A stretch of DNA of 64,000 nucleotides from Chitinophagaceae bacterium (GCA_017307735.1 JAFKGR010000008.1:102018-166017); one strand, 5' to 3'. Positions 8,844 to 18,898 are shown, counted from the first letter of the stretch. Notes: generated by a model from the letters alone, not told the origin. Translations and numbers: made by a program.

Positions 8844-11528
8844 TCAATTAGCTGTGCTGTCTTTTTTCTTCTTCCCAAGTAAACCTTTGAGAAGACCTTT
8901 CGCCGATCCTTTTACTTCTTCTTTGATATTTGACGGGGATTTATTTTCAGAAGTATCCGACTTATTTTTTCCGAGAAGCTGGTTCTGTAATTCTTCCTTT
9001 GCGGAATTCATCAGATTTTGTTTTACTGATTTCAGGCTGTCTGCTGCCACTGCTTTTGCATTGTCAATTTTAGCCTGTGCAAATTCCTGTACCTGTCCTT
9101 TCATCTGGCTGGCAAGGGTTTCTCCTGTTTGTTTCAGATTTACTTCTACTGTTGGTTTGGTCATTGTTCCTCTCAATCCAAATTTAAGACTAACAGTCTC
9201 GCCTACACTAACAGGGATCCCTTTTGAACTTACTGACGAAACAAGGTTATTGATTAATTGATTCCCTTTGGCGCCAATCATTGACCTTGGTAACTTCATG
9301 TTGATGGTGTAATCCATTGATTGATCCAATCCCTGCAATCCGCCAATTTCCATATCAATGCCATTAGTTTTCAGGTTGAATGGTTTTATCAAAACCTTTC
9401 CATCGGTAAATTCAAACCCGGCAGTTACATCCCTCATGGAAATATTCTGGAGCTGGGACACGTTCAGCGTGGAAGCAATTTTATCCAATGGGGCAAACTT
9501 GCTGAGTACACCCTCGATAAGAAAGAGATTTCCTGCTCCGGTAAGGGTATTCAAATCAATGTCCATTCCGTCTTCCATTGAGCCTTTGGCATTGAGTGAT
9601 GATGTAAGTTTGCCTGCCAGAAATTTGCCAATCGGCATCAGTTTCTGAACTGTATTAAAGGCATAAAAGGTCTTCTGAATATCAACCTTATTTACCTTGT
9701 AGTTCAATGATATGACGGGTTTCGCAGGACTTGATTTGGTGCTGTACGATCCATTGATGGTCATATCTCCTCCCAGCGCATCTCCATGAATATTGTTCAG
9801 ATTTATTGTTTGATCGTGGATGGTAAGTGAGCCTGTCAGATTTTCAATATCCAGTTTATCGTATTTTAATTGATTCACTTTTGTGTTTAATGTTACATCC
9901 AGGTTCGATGGAACTTTAAAGACCGGCTGTTGAGCAGATGACGAAGTGGTTCCGGAATTGAGCCCCATCCAATTGTTTAAGTTGACCTTGTCCGCGTTTA
10001 AGGTAAGGTTTGCATTCAAAGGCTTACCTGCAAATACATAATTAAACAGATTGTTGATTTTTCCGCTACCGGAAAATGTGGTTTGCAAGTATTCACCAAT
10101 CAGTTTGCCAATGATAATTTGGGAGGGATTGAAATTTGTTTCAAGAGAATTGATCAAAATGCCGGAAGGATATTCTTTTGAAATGTATTTGAAATTATTG
10201 AGTAATATATTTCCGGCTGCATGAAAATTCTGATATTGTTTCTTTTCCAGATCAGCCACATTTCCTTTAATTGATATGTCGCTGTTTAATAAACCGGAAA
10301 GAGACGTTCCTTTTTCCAGTTTTGCAAATCCGGTGATTTTTGAAAGATCGATTTTCCCTTTTGCTGCTGCATCCACAAATCTGCTTGTAACCGGATTTTT
10401 CAACAACAACCTGAAATCGAAAGGATCATTGTCAATTTGGAAATGTCCCGAAGAGATATCCAATACCGTGTTATCGGTATTTCCATCCGGGTTGTCCACC
10501 GATGCATTAATATTGATCTGATCTATTGATTTTGGAAGATCAGCATATTTGAATGATCCGTTTTTAACATTAAGGGATACACGAAATCCGGGGAGGGAAG
10601 AATTGCTGTATTTCCCTTTGATATTTCCTTCAAATGATGCAGTGCCCTTTGCAATAACATCTTTAAAATCGTTTTTGTAAATGGCAGGCAGCAGGGAAAT
10701 CAAATCTTTAAAATCGGTTTCAGCCGTCTTAAAATATATATTCATGTCATAACCGTCAGCCAGGGTTTTCAATGTCCCGTTTCCCGTAATTTTTAGTGCA
10801 TTTAACAGGATATTCAAATTCTCAAAACTATAAGTGTCAGTTGCGTTGTCGATTTTTAAATCGGCATCCATACCGGTTTTTGTTTTGTATAAAACCGGCA
10901 ACAGGCCATAAAAGAAAGTTACTTCATCGGCCCGGGTATTGGTATGCAACGTAAATAATTTATCATTGAAGTTGCCATTTCCGGAGTGTGTCAGATTTTT
11001 AATTTCGGCGCTCATACCACTCTCGCGATCATTGTACAATACATATCCATTGCTGATTTCATATCTGGTGAGTTCGAGGTGAAAAGGTTTATTTTCCGAT
11101 TTTGATTTTTGCTCGGTGGTATCTGTCCTGACAATATTCCAGTTAGCCGATCCATCTTCATTGACAATGGCGTGAAAACGCGGTGAATTCAAAAAAAGAC
11201 CATTGACCTGCATGTTGTTCCCTTTGATGAAACTGATAATGTTTACGGTGGCATCTAATCTTTTTGCGGAAAGTAGCGTGTCACTTTTAAAACTTCCTGT
11301 TTCAACCACACTAAGGTGGTCGAGCCCCAGACTAACACTTGGAAAGTGACGGAAAAACGAAATATTGACATCCTTAAAATCGACGATTGCCGTGATGTTT
11401 TTGTTGATTTCATTTTTTACCAGTGATGTTATCTTATTTCGGAAAATATATCCCAGTGCGATCAAAAGAATAATAATTCCGAAAACCGATATAAGGAATA
11501 TTTTTAAAAACTTTTTGAACCTTTTCAT
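8844..11528 (-). CDS. Large AsmA-family protein
   Basis: From the ATG at 11528 the product has about 894 residues. An earlier ATG at 11570 would add 14 residues with no support, while the chosen start is followed at once by a basic stretch and one membrane helix (FLKIFLISVFGIIILLIALG), as in AsmA proteins. A long beta-rich periplasmic body follows with AsmA-type segments near the C-terminus (TDGKVLIKPFNLKTNGIDM). The tail is rich in Lys, Ala and Ser. The AsmA/TamB superfamily forms elongated grooves thought to move lipids between membranes. The gene is monocistronic and divergent from an OsmC gene. Confidence 0.85.
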   Translation of the reverse strand: MKRFKKFLKIFLISVFGIIILLIALGYIFRNKITSLVKNEINKNITAIVDFKDVNISFFRHFPSVSLGLDHLSVVETGSFKSDTLLSAKRLDATVNIISFIKGNNMQVNGLFLNSPRFHAIVNEDGSANWNIVRTDTTEQKSKSENKPFHLELTRYEISNGYVLYNDRESGMSAEIKNLTHSGNGNFNDKLFTLHTNTRADEVTFFYGLLPVLYKTKTGMDADLKIDNATDTYSFENLNILLNALKITGNGTLKTLADGYDMNIYFKTAETDFKDLISLLPAIYKNDFKDVIAKGTASFEGNIKGKYSNSSLPGFRVSLNVKNGSFKYADLPKSIDQININASVDNPDGNTDNTVLDISSGHFQIDNDPFDFRLLLKNPVTSRFVDAAAKGKIDLSKITGFAKLEKGTSLSGLLNSDISIKGNVADLEKKQYQNFHAAGNILLNNFKYISKEYPSGILINSLETNFNPSQIIIGKLIGEYLQTTFSGSGKINNLFNYVFAGKPLNANLTLNADKVNLNNWMGLNSGTTSSSAQQPVFKVPSNLDVTLNTKVNQLKYDKLDIENLTGSLTIHDQTINLNNIHGDALGGDMTINGSYSTKSSPAKPVISLNYKVNKVDIQKTFYAFNTVQKLMPIGKFLAGKLTSSLNAKGSMEDGMDIDLNTLTGAGNLFLIEGVLSKFAPLDKIASTLNVSQLQNISMRDVTAGFEFTDGKVLIKPFNLKTNGIDMEIGGLQGLDQSMDYTINMKLPRSMIGAKGNQLINNLVSSVSSKGIPVSVGETVSLKFGLRGTMTKPTVEVNLKQTGETLASQMKGQVQEFAQAKIDNAKAVAADSLKSVKQNLMNSAKEELQNQLLGKNKSDTSENKSPSNIKEEVKGSAKGLLKGLLGKKKKDSTAN

Positions 11529-11576
11529 AAAATCCGGGTATTGATTAATTGAGTCGAAAAATAATACCATTTATAT

Positions 11577-11674
11577 TAACCATCCAATTTACAAGTTTCT
11601 AATTTTCAGAGAAAGGAAAACCTTTTCAATTAATTAACGACTTTGAACAATTACAAAGCCTGCCAGGATGGTTA
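11577..11674. repeat. Inverted repeat, 9-base arms, between divergent genes
   Basis: TAACCATCC at 11577-11585 and GGATGGTTA at 11666-11674 are perfect inverted copies about 80 bases apart. They lie between the divergent AsmA and OsmC genes. The arms could be operator halves, but chance is not excluded. Confidence 0.3.
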
Positions 11675-11769
11675 TGAAGACTCATCATCCTTTTAATAAA
11701 AAATAAAAAAATTATTTCGGAGAGATTTTTGAGAAAGTGTTTAAGCCGGAGTTCTATGTGAATTCAGCA

Positions 11770-12240
11770 ATGAAAGAAAATCAAATGATGAAACAGGAAA
11801 TATCAGCACGCTGGATGGGTGAAATGCAGTTTGAATCGTTGGTCAATGGGCATAAAATTATGTTGGATAGCCCGGTGCAATTTGGAGGTAAAGATGCCGG
11901 CCCTACGCCCAAACCCCTTCTGCTGGCTGCTTTGGCGGGATGTACCGGAATGGATGTCATAGCTATACTCAGGGGATCGAACCGGATCCCGGAAAGTTTT
12001 TCTTTAAAAGTTACCGGTGAAACTGCTCCTGCTCCGCCTTTTGAATATGCTTCGATTCATCTGGTTTACAATTTTGCAGGGGAAGAAAATTGCAAGGGAA
12101 TTGTTCTTGATGCAGTAAATATCTCGGAAGAAAGATTTTGTGGTATCGGAAAAATGTTGAAAAAGTTTTTGCCCATCACCTGGGAAATCATTTACAATGG
12201 AAAACAGATTTTCAGCAACAGCGCAGATTCAATACCGTAA
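11770..12240 (+). CDS. OsmC-family protein
   Basis: From the ATG at 11770 the product has about 156 residues, close to the usual OsmC/Ohr length; an upstream GTG at 11737 and later ATGs at 11785 and 11788 are alternatives. The conserved segment PLLLAALAGCTGMDV contains the first redox cysteine, and ERFCGIGKM contains the second, spaced as in peroxiredoxin-like OsmC/Ohr proteins. These cytoplasmic dimers reduce organic hydroperoxides with this Cys pair. YceI and YedK-like genes are nearby, but I see no common operon. Confidence 0.87.
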   Translation: MKENQMMKQEISARWMGEMQFESLVNGHKIMLDSPVQFGGKDAGPTPKPLLLAALAGCTGMDVIAILRGSNRIPESFSLKVTGETAPAPPFEYASIHLVYNFAGEENCKGIVLDAVNISEERFCGIGKMLKKFLPITWEIIYNGKQIFSNSADSIP

Positions 12241-12261
12241 ACTTCTGATTGGAAACAATCT

Positions 12262-13446
12262 TTATTTTGATTTACTGAAGAATACAGGAATAGATGCTGC
12301 GATGACAAATAAAATTCCGGTGGTGCACACTCCATTCCATTCAAACAAATGCCATGCATAACTTCCAATGATGGAGCCCAACGCACCTCCAATAAAAAAT
12401 GCCGTCATGTAAATTGTATTTAACCTTGTCCTGGCGCGGTTATAAAGAGAAGAAACTCTTGTAAGGTTGGGTACATGAGCGGTTTGCAGGCCCACATCAA
12501 TCAATACAATACCGGCAATGACAATCCATATACTCACTTTTCCGTAAAACATAATTGCATAACCGGCCAACATAACAAGTACACCTATACGCATTGGTAA
12601 CTGTGGTCCTTTCCTGTCGTTGATTGTTCCGATAAAAGGGGAAATCATGGCTCCCGCCAAACCGACAAAACCAAATAATCCAATGACCGATAGAGAATAA
12701 TTAAATGGTGGCTTCTCCAGAAAAAAGGCCATTGTACTCCAGAAAGCGGAGATTGCTCCAAACGTGCAACAACCTATCCAGGCACTTTCGCGAACCAGTT
12801 TTTGAGAACGGAATAAACGGATTACCGAAATCATCAAAACGCCATACGAGCCTTTGAATCCGGGTTTTTCTCCGGGAACAATTTTATAAACCAGCAATGC
12901 CATGATAAGCATCAATCCGGAGGCTATCCAATAAACCGAACGCCATCCCCACAAATCAGCTACCGCTCCGCTGAGTGTCCTGGATAATAAAACTCCTGAA
13001 AGCAAACCTCCCATAATGGTTCCGATAACTTTTCCCCGTTCTTCTTCAGATGCAAGTGCAGCGCCCAGCGGAACAAAAACCTGACAAGCTGTAGCCGTTA
13101 ATCCAATACAAATGCTGAAAAAATAAAGCATTTCTATGTTTTGTGAAACGGCGGCTCCGGCCACTGACAATGCTGCAAACACGTGCATCCAGGTAAGCAG
13201 GTTCCTTCGTTGCACCATGTCGCCGACAGGCACGATGAAAAACAATCCGAGTCCATAACCAAGCTGGGAGCAGATATTAATCCATGCCGAAGCGTTTTCT
13301 GAAGTATGAAAAACATTTACAAAATCGCCCAGTAATGGCTGGCAATAATAAAGATTGGCTACCATGATACCACACGATACTGCCATGAAATATTTTAACA
13401 CTGACGGAATTCCACCTGTAGCGCTTGCCTGTAAATTATTCGTCAT
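12262..13446 (-). CDS. Major facilitator superfamily transporter
   Basis: The 394-residue protein shows about twelve hydrophobic segments and a basic loop after helix 2 (VGDMVQRRNLLTW) that matches the MFS loop signature, with an Arg-rich equivalent between helices 8 and 9 (GTINDRKGPQLPM). It should be an inner-membrane secondary transporter, perhaps for drug or metabolite efflux. Substrate cannot be assigned. The gene converges on osmC, with only about 21 bases between their stop codons. Confidence 0.88.
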   Translation of the reverse strand: MTNNLQASATGGIPSVLKYFMAVSCGIMVANLYYCQPLLGDFVNVFHTSENASAWINICSQLGYGLGLFFIVPVGDMVQRRNLLTWMHVFAALSVAGAAVSQNIEMLYFFSICIGLTATACQVFVPLGAALASEEERGKVIGTIMGGLLSGVLLSRTLSGAVADLWGWRSVYWIASGLMLIMALLVYKIVPGEKPGFKGSYGVLMISVIRLFRSQKLVRESAWIGCCTFGAISAFWSTMAFFLEKPPFNYSLSVIGLFGFVGLAGAMISPFIGTINDRKGPQLPMRIGVLVMLAGYAIMFYGKVSIWIVIAGIVLIDVGLQTAHVPNLTRVSSLYNRARTRLNTIYMTAFFIGGALGSIIGSYAWHLFEWNGVCTTGILFVIAASIPVFFSKSK

Positions 13447-13542
13447 ATTTAAAATCCGGCTGCAAACCTTGTTGAAATGTATAAGAAAACCAAAAGTATT
13501 TTTTGAAGATGCTTTTTTGAAATGAATGAAAGGTTTAGTTTA

Positions 13543-14022
13543 TCAGGGCATCTGTAATTCCACCCGGTTAAGGCTATCTACTTTGTGGCTGAGCCAAAGA
13601 ACCATCACTTTTTTTTGTTCGCCTGACAACCTTGCTTCGGGATGAAATAATTTATAAGATTTCAGAGGCATCACACCATCCCTGATTTCATCCCGCATGT
13701 CCTGGAGCTTACTTCTCTGCCTTAATCCGGAATAGCTGCCAAATTCGTCAAGGTTTAATTCTTCTTTTCCCTCCCGGATGTGATGAGCCATAATCCATGC
13801 TGCCGGCTGAGTCTTGAAATACCAGGGATAATTGGTTTGATCTGAATGACAATCCATGCATGCTATCTGAAGGATTCGCTGCACGCTGTCTGGCGGATTG
13901 TAAATCCCGGCAAGTGTCTGTGCGGGATTGACTTTTCCCTCATTTCGCTTTGGCCGGATAAACTGGATGGTGATAAAAGCCAATACCAATATTGCAATGA
14001 TGATTTTAATTTTTTTCATCAT
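13543..14022 (-). CDS. Haem-binding domain protein (c-type CxxCH)
   Basis: The 159-residue product has one N-terminal membrane anchor (IIIAILVLAFITIQF) and a single c-type haem motif, CMDCH, at residues 55-59, followed by SDQTNYPWYF and a long helical region. This layout matches the Bacteroidota 'haem-bd' family, which sits on the periplasmic face of the inner membrane. The gene starts 9 bases after the stop of a DUF3347 lipoprotein gene, so the two are probably co-transcribed. Electron transfer in the envelope is inferred from the haem motif only. Confidence 0.85.
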   Translation of the reverse strand: MMKKIKIIIAILVLAFITIQFIRPKRNEGKVNPAQTLAGIYNPPDSVQRILQIACMDCHSDQTNYPWYFKTQPAAWIMAHHIREGKEELNLDEFGSYSGLRQRSKLQDMRDEIRDGVMPLKSYKLFHPEARLSGEQKKVMVLWLSHKVDSLNRVELQMP

Positions 14023-14031
14023 GCCATACCG

Positions 14032-14601
14032 TTATTTAGCCACATGAAGCGTATCCTGAATTTCACCACAATCACTCATCTCATGTCCGAAATAGGGATT
14101 ATCGATTTCAGGCGCTTCGCTCAACCAGTATGCTTTTTTCATCGGGCAATAATCTTTGTATAAAGTCTGAGGTGTGCCGAATGCTTTTACAAAGGCGAGC
14201 ATATCCTGACTGAGATTTTCAAAATGTTCACGTTGATGTTTGATGTTGCCGCCATTTTTGGAAATGTGATCGGCATTTTCTTCGATATCACCGGAAAGAT
14301 CATGGTAAACTTTTTTTTGCCCGGCAGTCATTGTTTCACCTCCAAGCTCTTTGATGGCTCTTAATAATTTACCTCCGACAGTAGCAGCACCATCCGATTT
14401 ATCATTTGCCAGTTCATTTTTTAAGTCCAGATAATTTGCAACGACAGCTCCCGGCCCTGACGCAACTTCTTTCACTTGTACTGAAGGAGCTTTGGTTTCA
14501 CTTTGCTGAACTGCCGGACTGTTGTCTGTTTTACTTTTATTGCTTCCGCAGGAAACCAGGGTTGTTACGGCGATGGCTACAATTGAGATTGATATTTTCA
14601 T
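14032..14601 (-). CDS. DUF3347 lipoprotein, possibly metal-related
   Basis: The 189-residue protein has a lipoprotein signal (AIAVTTLVSC, Cys18) followed by a Ser/Thr/Lys linker and a helical DUF3347 domain (about 50-180). The C-terminal segment YKDYCPMKKAYWL and the later YFGHEMSDCGEI carry Cys and Met residues typical of DUF3347 domains found attached to copper-efflux adaptors. Periplasmic copper or haem handling is a plausible role, inferred from the family. It is the first gene of a two-gene minus-strand unit with the haem-binding protein. Confidence 0.82.
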   Translation of the reverse strand: MKISISIVAIAVTTLVSCGSNKSKTDNSPAVQQSETKAPSVQVKEVASGPGAVVANYLDLKNELANDKSDGAATVGGKLLRAIKELGGETMTAGQKKVYHDLSGDIEENADHISKNGGNIKHQREHFENLSQDMLAFVKAFGTPQTLYKDYCPMKKAYWLSEAPEIDNPYFGHEMSDCGEIQDTLHVAK

Positions 14602-15049
14602 TATTCAATAACTTTAATTTTAAGATCAGATAAAATTTTTTTGTGTGAAAAAGAAAGGAGTTATAAACGCTGACTTCTTCTGACAGATGCAAAAATACAT
14701 GTAAGAATTTGCTGTTTGAAAAATTCCGGCAGATTGAAACGTGGTCAGTGAACAACCAGATTTTCATCAAAGGGGTCTTTTCGCAAAATCCAGACCACTC
14801 TTGATTGACCTTATTTATTAGTGAGGAACTTATTATTTTTTTACCGATTGATGATGGATACCGGCTTCCCGGTTTTTAAAATGCAACTATCCATCAAAGA
14901 AAAATAAAGAACAAATAAAATAAAAACGGAATTTGTGTAATAGTGGCCTCTAAATTTGAATTGCTTTTCCTATTCGTTTTTCCAATTATAAAATTCGTGA
15001 ATCCTTTTTCTGCCTTGTTACCTGTTCGTAATTTCGGACAAAAGAAATT
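14602..15049. other. Intergenic region upstream of the SRAP gene
   Basis: This AT-rich stretch lies between two divergently transcribed genes. TAATTTCG at 15029-15036, 13 bases before the SRAP start, is one base from the TAnnTTTG consensus. No reading frame in it is convincing. Confidence 0.35.
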
Positions 15050-15850
15050 ATGTGTTATTACAACGGAATTAAAATACCTGTTGAGAAATATATCAAACTC
15101 AAAGAATTTGAAAGCGTGATTAAGGACCGGGGATTGGTAAATCAATTGCTTGTCAGCGGATTTGATTATAGCCAATATCCTGTTTTGAAAAAGTCCGGTG
15201 AAAAAGATTTTGAAGTAGTGGGAATGGAGTGGGGATTCCTTCCTTCGTATATCCAGACCCGTGAAAAAGCAAATCAATTCAGACAAGGTTTTAAAAAAGA
15301 GAATGGAACCTGGCAACAGCCGATACTTACATTGAATGCAAAAGGTGAGGAACTGTTATTTCCCAATAAAATTTTTCGTGATGCCGCTCTTCACCGGAGA
15401 TGTGTGGTGCTTTCCTCCGGATTTTATGAATGGCGTCATGTGAACCTGATGAATGCCAAAACCGGAATGCCTGCCAAAACTGTTACGAAATTTCCATATT
15501 ACATTACTTTAAAGAACCGGGAATATTTTTTTATGGCAGGTATCTGGCAACCCTGGCAAGACCGTGAAACTGGCGAATACGTGGAAACCTTTGCCATTGT
15601 TACGACTCAGGCGAATGCGCTTATGGCTCAGATTCATAACAGCAAAAAGCGGATGCCTGTTGTGCTGAATGAAGATATGGCCTGTGAATGGTTGCTTGGA
15701 AATCCGGATGAAAAGAGGATTACACAAATTGCCACATCCCAAATTGATTCTGAAGAAATGCATGCTATTTCAATTGCAAGGGATTTCAGGGAAACTCCTG
15801 AACCTACACAGCCCGTGGTTTTTTCAGATCTTCCTCCTTTAAAGTTTTGA
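15050..15850 (+). CDS. SOS response-associated peptidase (SRAP, YedK/HMCES family)
   Basis: The 266-residue protein has all the catalytic residues of SRAP proteins: Cys2 (MCYYNG), exposed after Met removal and able to form a thiazolidine crosslink with abasic DNA; Asn96 in PILTLNAKG; Glu127 in SGFYEWRH; and His196 in AQIHNSKKRMPVVL. The family protects abasic sites in single-stranded DNA by covalent DNA-protein crosslinks. The intervening sequence is slightly longer than in E. coli YedK. The gene stands alone, with no SOS genes beside it. Confidence 0.94.
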   Translation: MCYYNGIKIPVEKYIKLKEFESVIKDRGLVNQLLVSGFDYSQYPVLKKSGEKDFEVVGMEWGFLPSYIQTREKANQFRQGFKKENGTWQQPILTLNAKGEELLFPNKIFRDAALHRRCVVLSSGFYEWRHVNLMNAKTGMPAKTVTKFPYYITLKNREYFFMAGIWQPWQDRETGEYVETFAIVTTQANALMAQIHNSKKRMPVVLNEDMACEWLLGNPDEKRITQIATSQIDSEEMHAISIARDFRETPEPTQPVVFSDLPPLKF

Positions 15851-15976
15851 AGTTTTTGTTTTGCAGAATTTTTTGAAATTAGTTTTTAATGTTACCAGCT
15901 TGCCGTCTGTAATTTTAGTCGCTGCGGAAAAAGCTGATTATTTACCTTAGCTGACACGAATAAACTGATAATTAAT

Positions 15977-18337
15977 ATGAAGAATTGGATTTTAGCTTTT
16001 AGCTTTTTCCTTCCTGTACAGGCTTTTTGTCAATCGACACTTACCATTGAAAAGATTATGCAGGATCCGAAATGGATTGGCACTTCTCCATCTTCTCCTT
16101 TCTGGAGTGTGGGAAGTGATACCCTGTTTTTTGAATGGAACCCGGAAAAAGCGCCGTCAGATTCTATTTATTTTATCACGTTAAAAAATCACAATCCTCA
16201 AAAAGCATCTCCCGGGTTGAAAACGAGTCTTATTGCTGACAGAAGTGTGAGATACAATACTGCTCACACGGCAATGGTATTTGCGCATGATGGTGATATC
16301 TTTTATAAATCATTAAAACGTGTCCGTTATGTACGGATTACCGAGACTGCTGATATGGAGTCGAATCCTGTTTTTTCTTTTGATGGTAAAAAAGTTGTTT
16401 ATCAGCGTGGAGATGATTTGTATGCGTGGGATATTGTTTCAGGGCAAACCAGCCAGTTAACACGGTTCATGAATTCAAAACCGGTTAAGCCAATGGAAAA
16501 ACTTACGGAAGAAGAAAAATGGTTGCAGGATCAGCAGACAAAATATATGCAGGTGTTGAGAGAGAGAAAAGAAAAAGCCGATTTGGAAAAAGCCTATAAC
16601 GAGGCGCACAAGGTAAAAGACAATATTCCTGAATTGTATTCCGAAGGGAAACCGGTTTTTGGGCTTTCAATCAGCCCGGATGGAAGATCAGTTGCATACA
16701 AATTATTTGAAAGGCCCAAAGCAGGGCGGGCAACCATTGTACCGAATTACATTACTGAATCAGGATATACTTCGGATATTCCTGGCCGTCAAAAAGTGGG
16801 AGAACCTCAATCCACATCCTCATTGTTTGTGTATGATTTCAAACAGGATACAATGATGAAAATACCAACTGATTCTTTGGAGGGAATACGGCAGATCCCT
16901 GAGTTTTATAAGGATTATCCGAAGGAATACGAAAGAATGAAAAAAGAAGATAAGCCCAAATATGTAACCTTTGGATTCAGAAGTGAATGGTCAGCCGATG
17001 GCAGGTATTTGCTGACGGATATTTTTTCCATTGATAACAAAGATCGCTGGATTGTACTTTGGGATGCCTATGCACACCGGTTGATTCAGGCAGATCACCA
17101 GCACGATGAGGCGTGGATAGGTGGCCCGGGAATGTATGGCTCACTCGGATGGATTGATGACAACACAATTTATTTTCAAAGTGAAAAAACCGGATATTCT
17201 CATTTATATACTTACGATGTAAAAACGAACCAGGCCAGGGCGCTGACCTCAGGTAATTACGAAGTGCAAAGCACTGATTTGAGCCCGGATAAAAAGTTCT
17301 TTTACATTACAACTAATGAAACAGATCCGGAACAGAAACAATTTTACCGTTTAAGAATCAGTGATGGCAAGCAGGAACGCCTGACCACAATGACCGGTGG
17401 AAATAAAGTGACCGTATCTCCCGACGGAAAACAATTGGCAATTCTTTATTCCTTTGCCAACAAGCCCTGGGAACTCTATCTGCAAAAAAGTGAACCGGGT
17501 AGCAAGGCAGAACAAATTACAGATAAGGCCATGAGTGATGAGTGGAAAGCTTATCCCTGGAGAGTTCCGGACTTCATCACTTTTGAAGCGAGAGATGGTG
17601 CACAGGTTCATGCGCGTTTGTTCAAACCTGCGAATGCAAAACCCGGTGCACCTGCGGTGGTTTTCGTACATGGAGCGGGTTATTTGCAGAATGCCCACAG
17701 ATGGTGGAGCGATGCGTATTTCAGAGAGTATATGTTTGATAATTTTTTGGCGGATCACGGATATTATGTGATAGATGCTGACTACCGGGGAAGTGCAGGA
17801 TACGGCAGAGACTGGCGTACGGGTATTTACAGGCACATGGGAGGAAAAGACCTGAATGATAATGTGGATGCTGCAAATTATCTGGTCAAAACTTTTGGTG
17901 TAGATCCGCACCGGATTGGAATTTTCGGAGGTTCGTATGGAGGTTTCATTACTTTAATGGCCATGTTTACCACACCGGATGTGTTTGCTGCAGGCGCCGG
18001 ATTGCGTTCCGTAACAGAATGGGATAATTACAATCATGGATACACGAGCGATATTCTCAATGAACCCTACAATGACAGCATAGCTTATCATCGCAGCTCA
18101 CCTATTTATTTTGCTGAGGGATTGAAAGGCCATTTATTGATGTGCCATGGTATTGTGGATCAAAACGTACATGTGCAGGATATTATCAAACTCACACAAA
18201 GATTAATTGAGTTGAAAAAAGAAAACTGGCAACTCGCTCTTTTCCCGATGGAAAATCACGGTTTCGAAGAACCGACAAGCTGGATGGATGAATACAAACG
18301 CATTTTCAATTTGTTTGAAACGGTTTTGAAAAAATAG
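15977..18337 (+). CDS. S9-family (prolyl oligopeptidase / DPP-type) exported peptidase
   Basis: The 786-residue protein has a signal peptide (to about residue 19, ending QAFCQ), a WD40-like beta-propeller with PD40-type segments (for example SPDGRSVAYK and SPDKKFFYIT) and a C-terminal alpha/beta hydrolase. The catalytic triad reads Ser653 in GGSYGG, Asp728 in HGIVDQNVHVQD and His761 in ENHGF. The family releases dipeptides or cleaves short peptides in the periplasm or at the surface. A strong terminator follows 25 bases after the stop. No operon partner is visible. Confidence 0.93.
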   Translation: MKNWILAFSFFLPVQAFCQSTLTIEKIMQDPKWIGTSPSSPFWSVGSDTLFFEWNPEKAPSDSIYFITLKNHNPQKASPGLKTSLIADRSVRYNTAHTAMVFAHDGDIFYKSLKRVRYVRITETADMESNPVFSFDGKKVVYQRGDDLYAWDIVSGQTSQLTRFMNSKPVKPMEKLTEEEKWLQDQQTKYMQVLRERKEKADLEKAYNEAHKVKDNIPELYSEGKPVFGLSISPDGRSVAYKLFERPKAGRATIVPNYITESGYTSDIPGRQKVGEPQSTSSLFVYDFKQDTMMKIPTDSLEGIRQIPEFYKDYPKEYERMKKEDKPKYVTFGFRSEWSADGRYLLTDIFSIDNKDRWIVLWDAYAHRLIQADHQHDEAWIGGPGMYGSLGWIDDNTIYFQSEKTGYSHLYTYDVKTNQARALTSGNYEVQSTDLSPDKKFFYITTNETDPEQKQFYRLRISDGKQERLTTMTGGNKVTVSPDGKQLAILYSFANKPWELYLQKSEPGSKAEQITDKAMSDEWKAYPWRVPDFITFEARDGAQVHARLFKPANAKPGAPAVVFVHGAGYLQNAHRWWSDAYFREYMFDNFLADHGYYVIDADYRGSAGYGRDWRTGIYRHMGGKDLNDNVDAANYLVKTFGVDPHRIGIFGGSYGGFITLMAMFTTPDVFAAGAGLRSVTEWDNYNHGYTSDILNEPYNDSIAYHRSSPIYFAEGLKGHLLMCHGIVDQNVHVQDIIKLTQRLIELKKENWQLALFPMENHGFEEPTSWMDEYKRIFNLFETVLKK

Positions 18338-18362
18338 CAGGCGCTGAATTTTTCTATTATAA

Positions 18363-18394
18363 AAAAAATGCTGTCCGTGTGGGCAGCATTTTTT
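18363..18394. terminator. Bidirectional intrinsic terminator
   Basis: AAAAAATGCTGTCC at 18363-18376 pairs with GGGCAGCATTTTTT at 18381-18394 around a four-base loop (GTGT), with a single G-T pair. The A run before and T run after the stem let it work for the S9 peptidase on the plus strand and for the gene at 18416-18898 on the minus strand. Confidence 0.9.
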
Positions 18395-18415
18395 CTGAGT
18401 GCAGTATTAGTATTA

Positions 18416-18898
18416 TTAAAGAATCAATGCGAGTAAGACAATGGCAACGACAACTCCCAATCCGAGCCAGGCCCATTTTTGTCTGTTTTTCCTTACCTCT
18501 TCAGCTCCGGGAATGATGTAAGATAAAAGAACCCCGATAAGTCCTGTTAATATCCCGAGTGCAAACCATCCTCCGTTAAATCCATCTGTAAAATCCCTGC
18601 CAGCCATCATGTTGCTGATCTTTTGTGTATTCACGGTATTATCTGCCGAGATGGCTTTCCTCAGTTTTCGCTGGCTCAGTTTAAAACTGATCTTTTGAAA
18701 AATGTTTAAATGCTTTCCTGAAAGTAATTCGTACTCTTTTACTTTCATCTGAGATAAATCTTTCAGACTGACTGTGTGATTATTTCCCAGGGGCAGGAAA
18801 ATCTCCGTGGCTTTTGGGGGTGTTGTAGTATTTACAAATGATGCAAAAGTTAACCCTCCAAAGACGAGTGCGAGGAGCAGGATGCCGATTTTTTTCAT
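18416..18898 (-). CDS. Small membrane protein with signal peptide
   Basis: The 160-residue product has an N-terminal signal or anchor (MKKIGILLLALVFGGLTFAS), a basic amphipathic region (FQKISFKLSQRKLRKAI) and two C-terminal hydrophobic helices (WFALGILTGLIGVLLSYIIP and WLGLGVVVAIVLLALIL). I recognise no enzymatic domain, although such short basic/two-helix proteins are common in Bacteroidota. It is monocistronic between a terminator on its 3' side and the rpsP terminator upstream. Its function is unknown. Confidence 0.75.
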   Translation of the reverse strand: MKKIGILLLALVFGGLTFASFVNTTTPPKATEIFLPLGNNHTVSLKDLSQMKVKEYELLSGKHLNIFQKISFKLSQRKLRKAISADNTVNTQKISNMMAGRDFTDGFNGGWFALGILTGLIGVLLSYIIPGAEEVRKNRQKWAWLGLGVVVAIVLLALIL

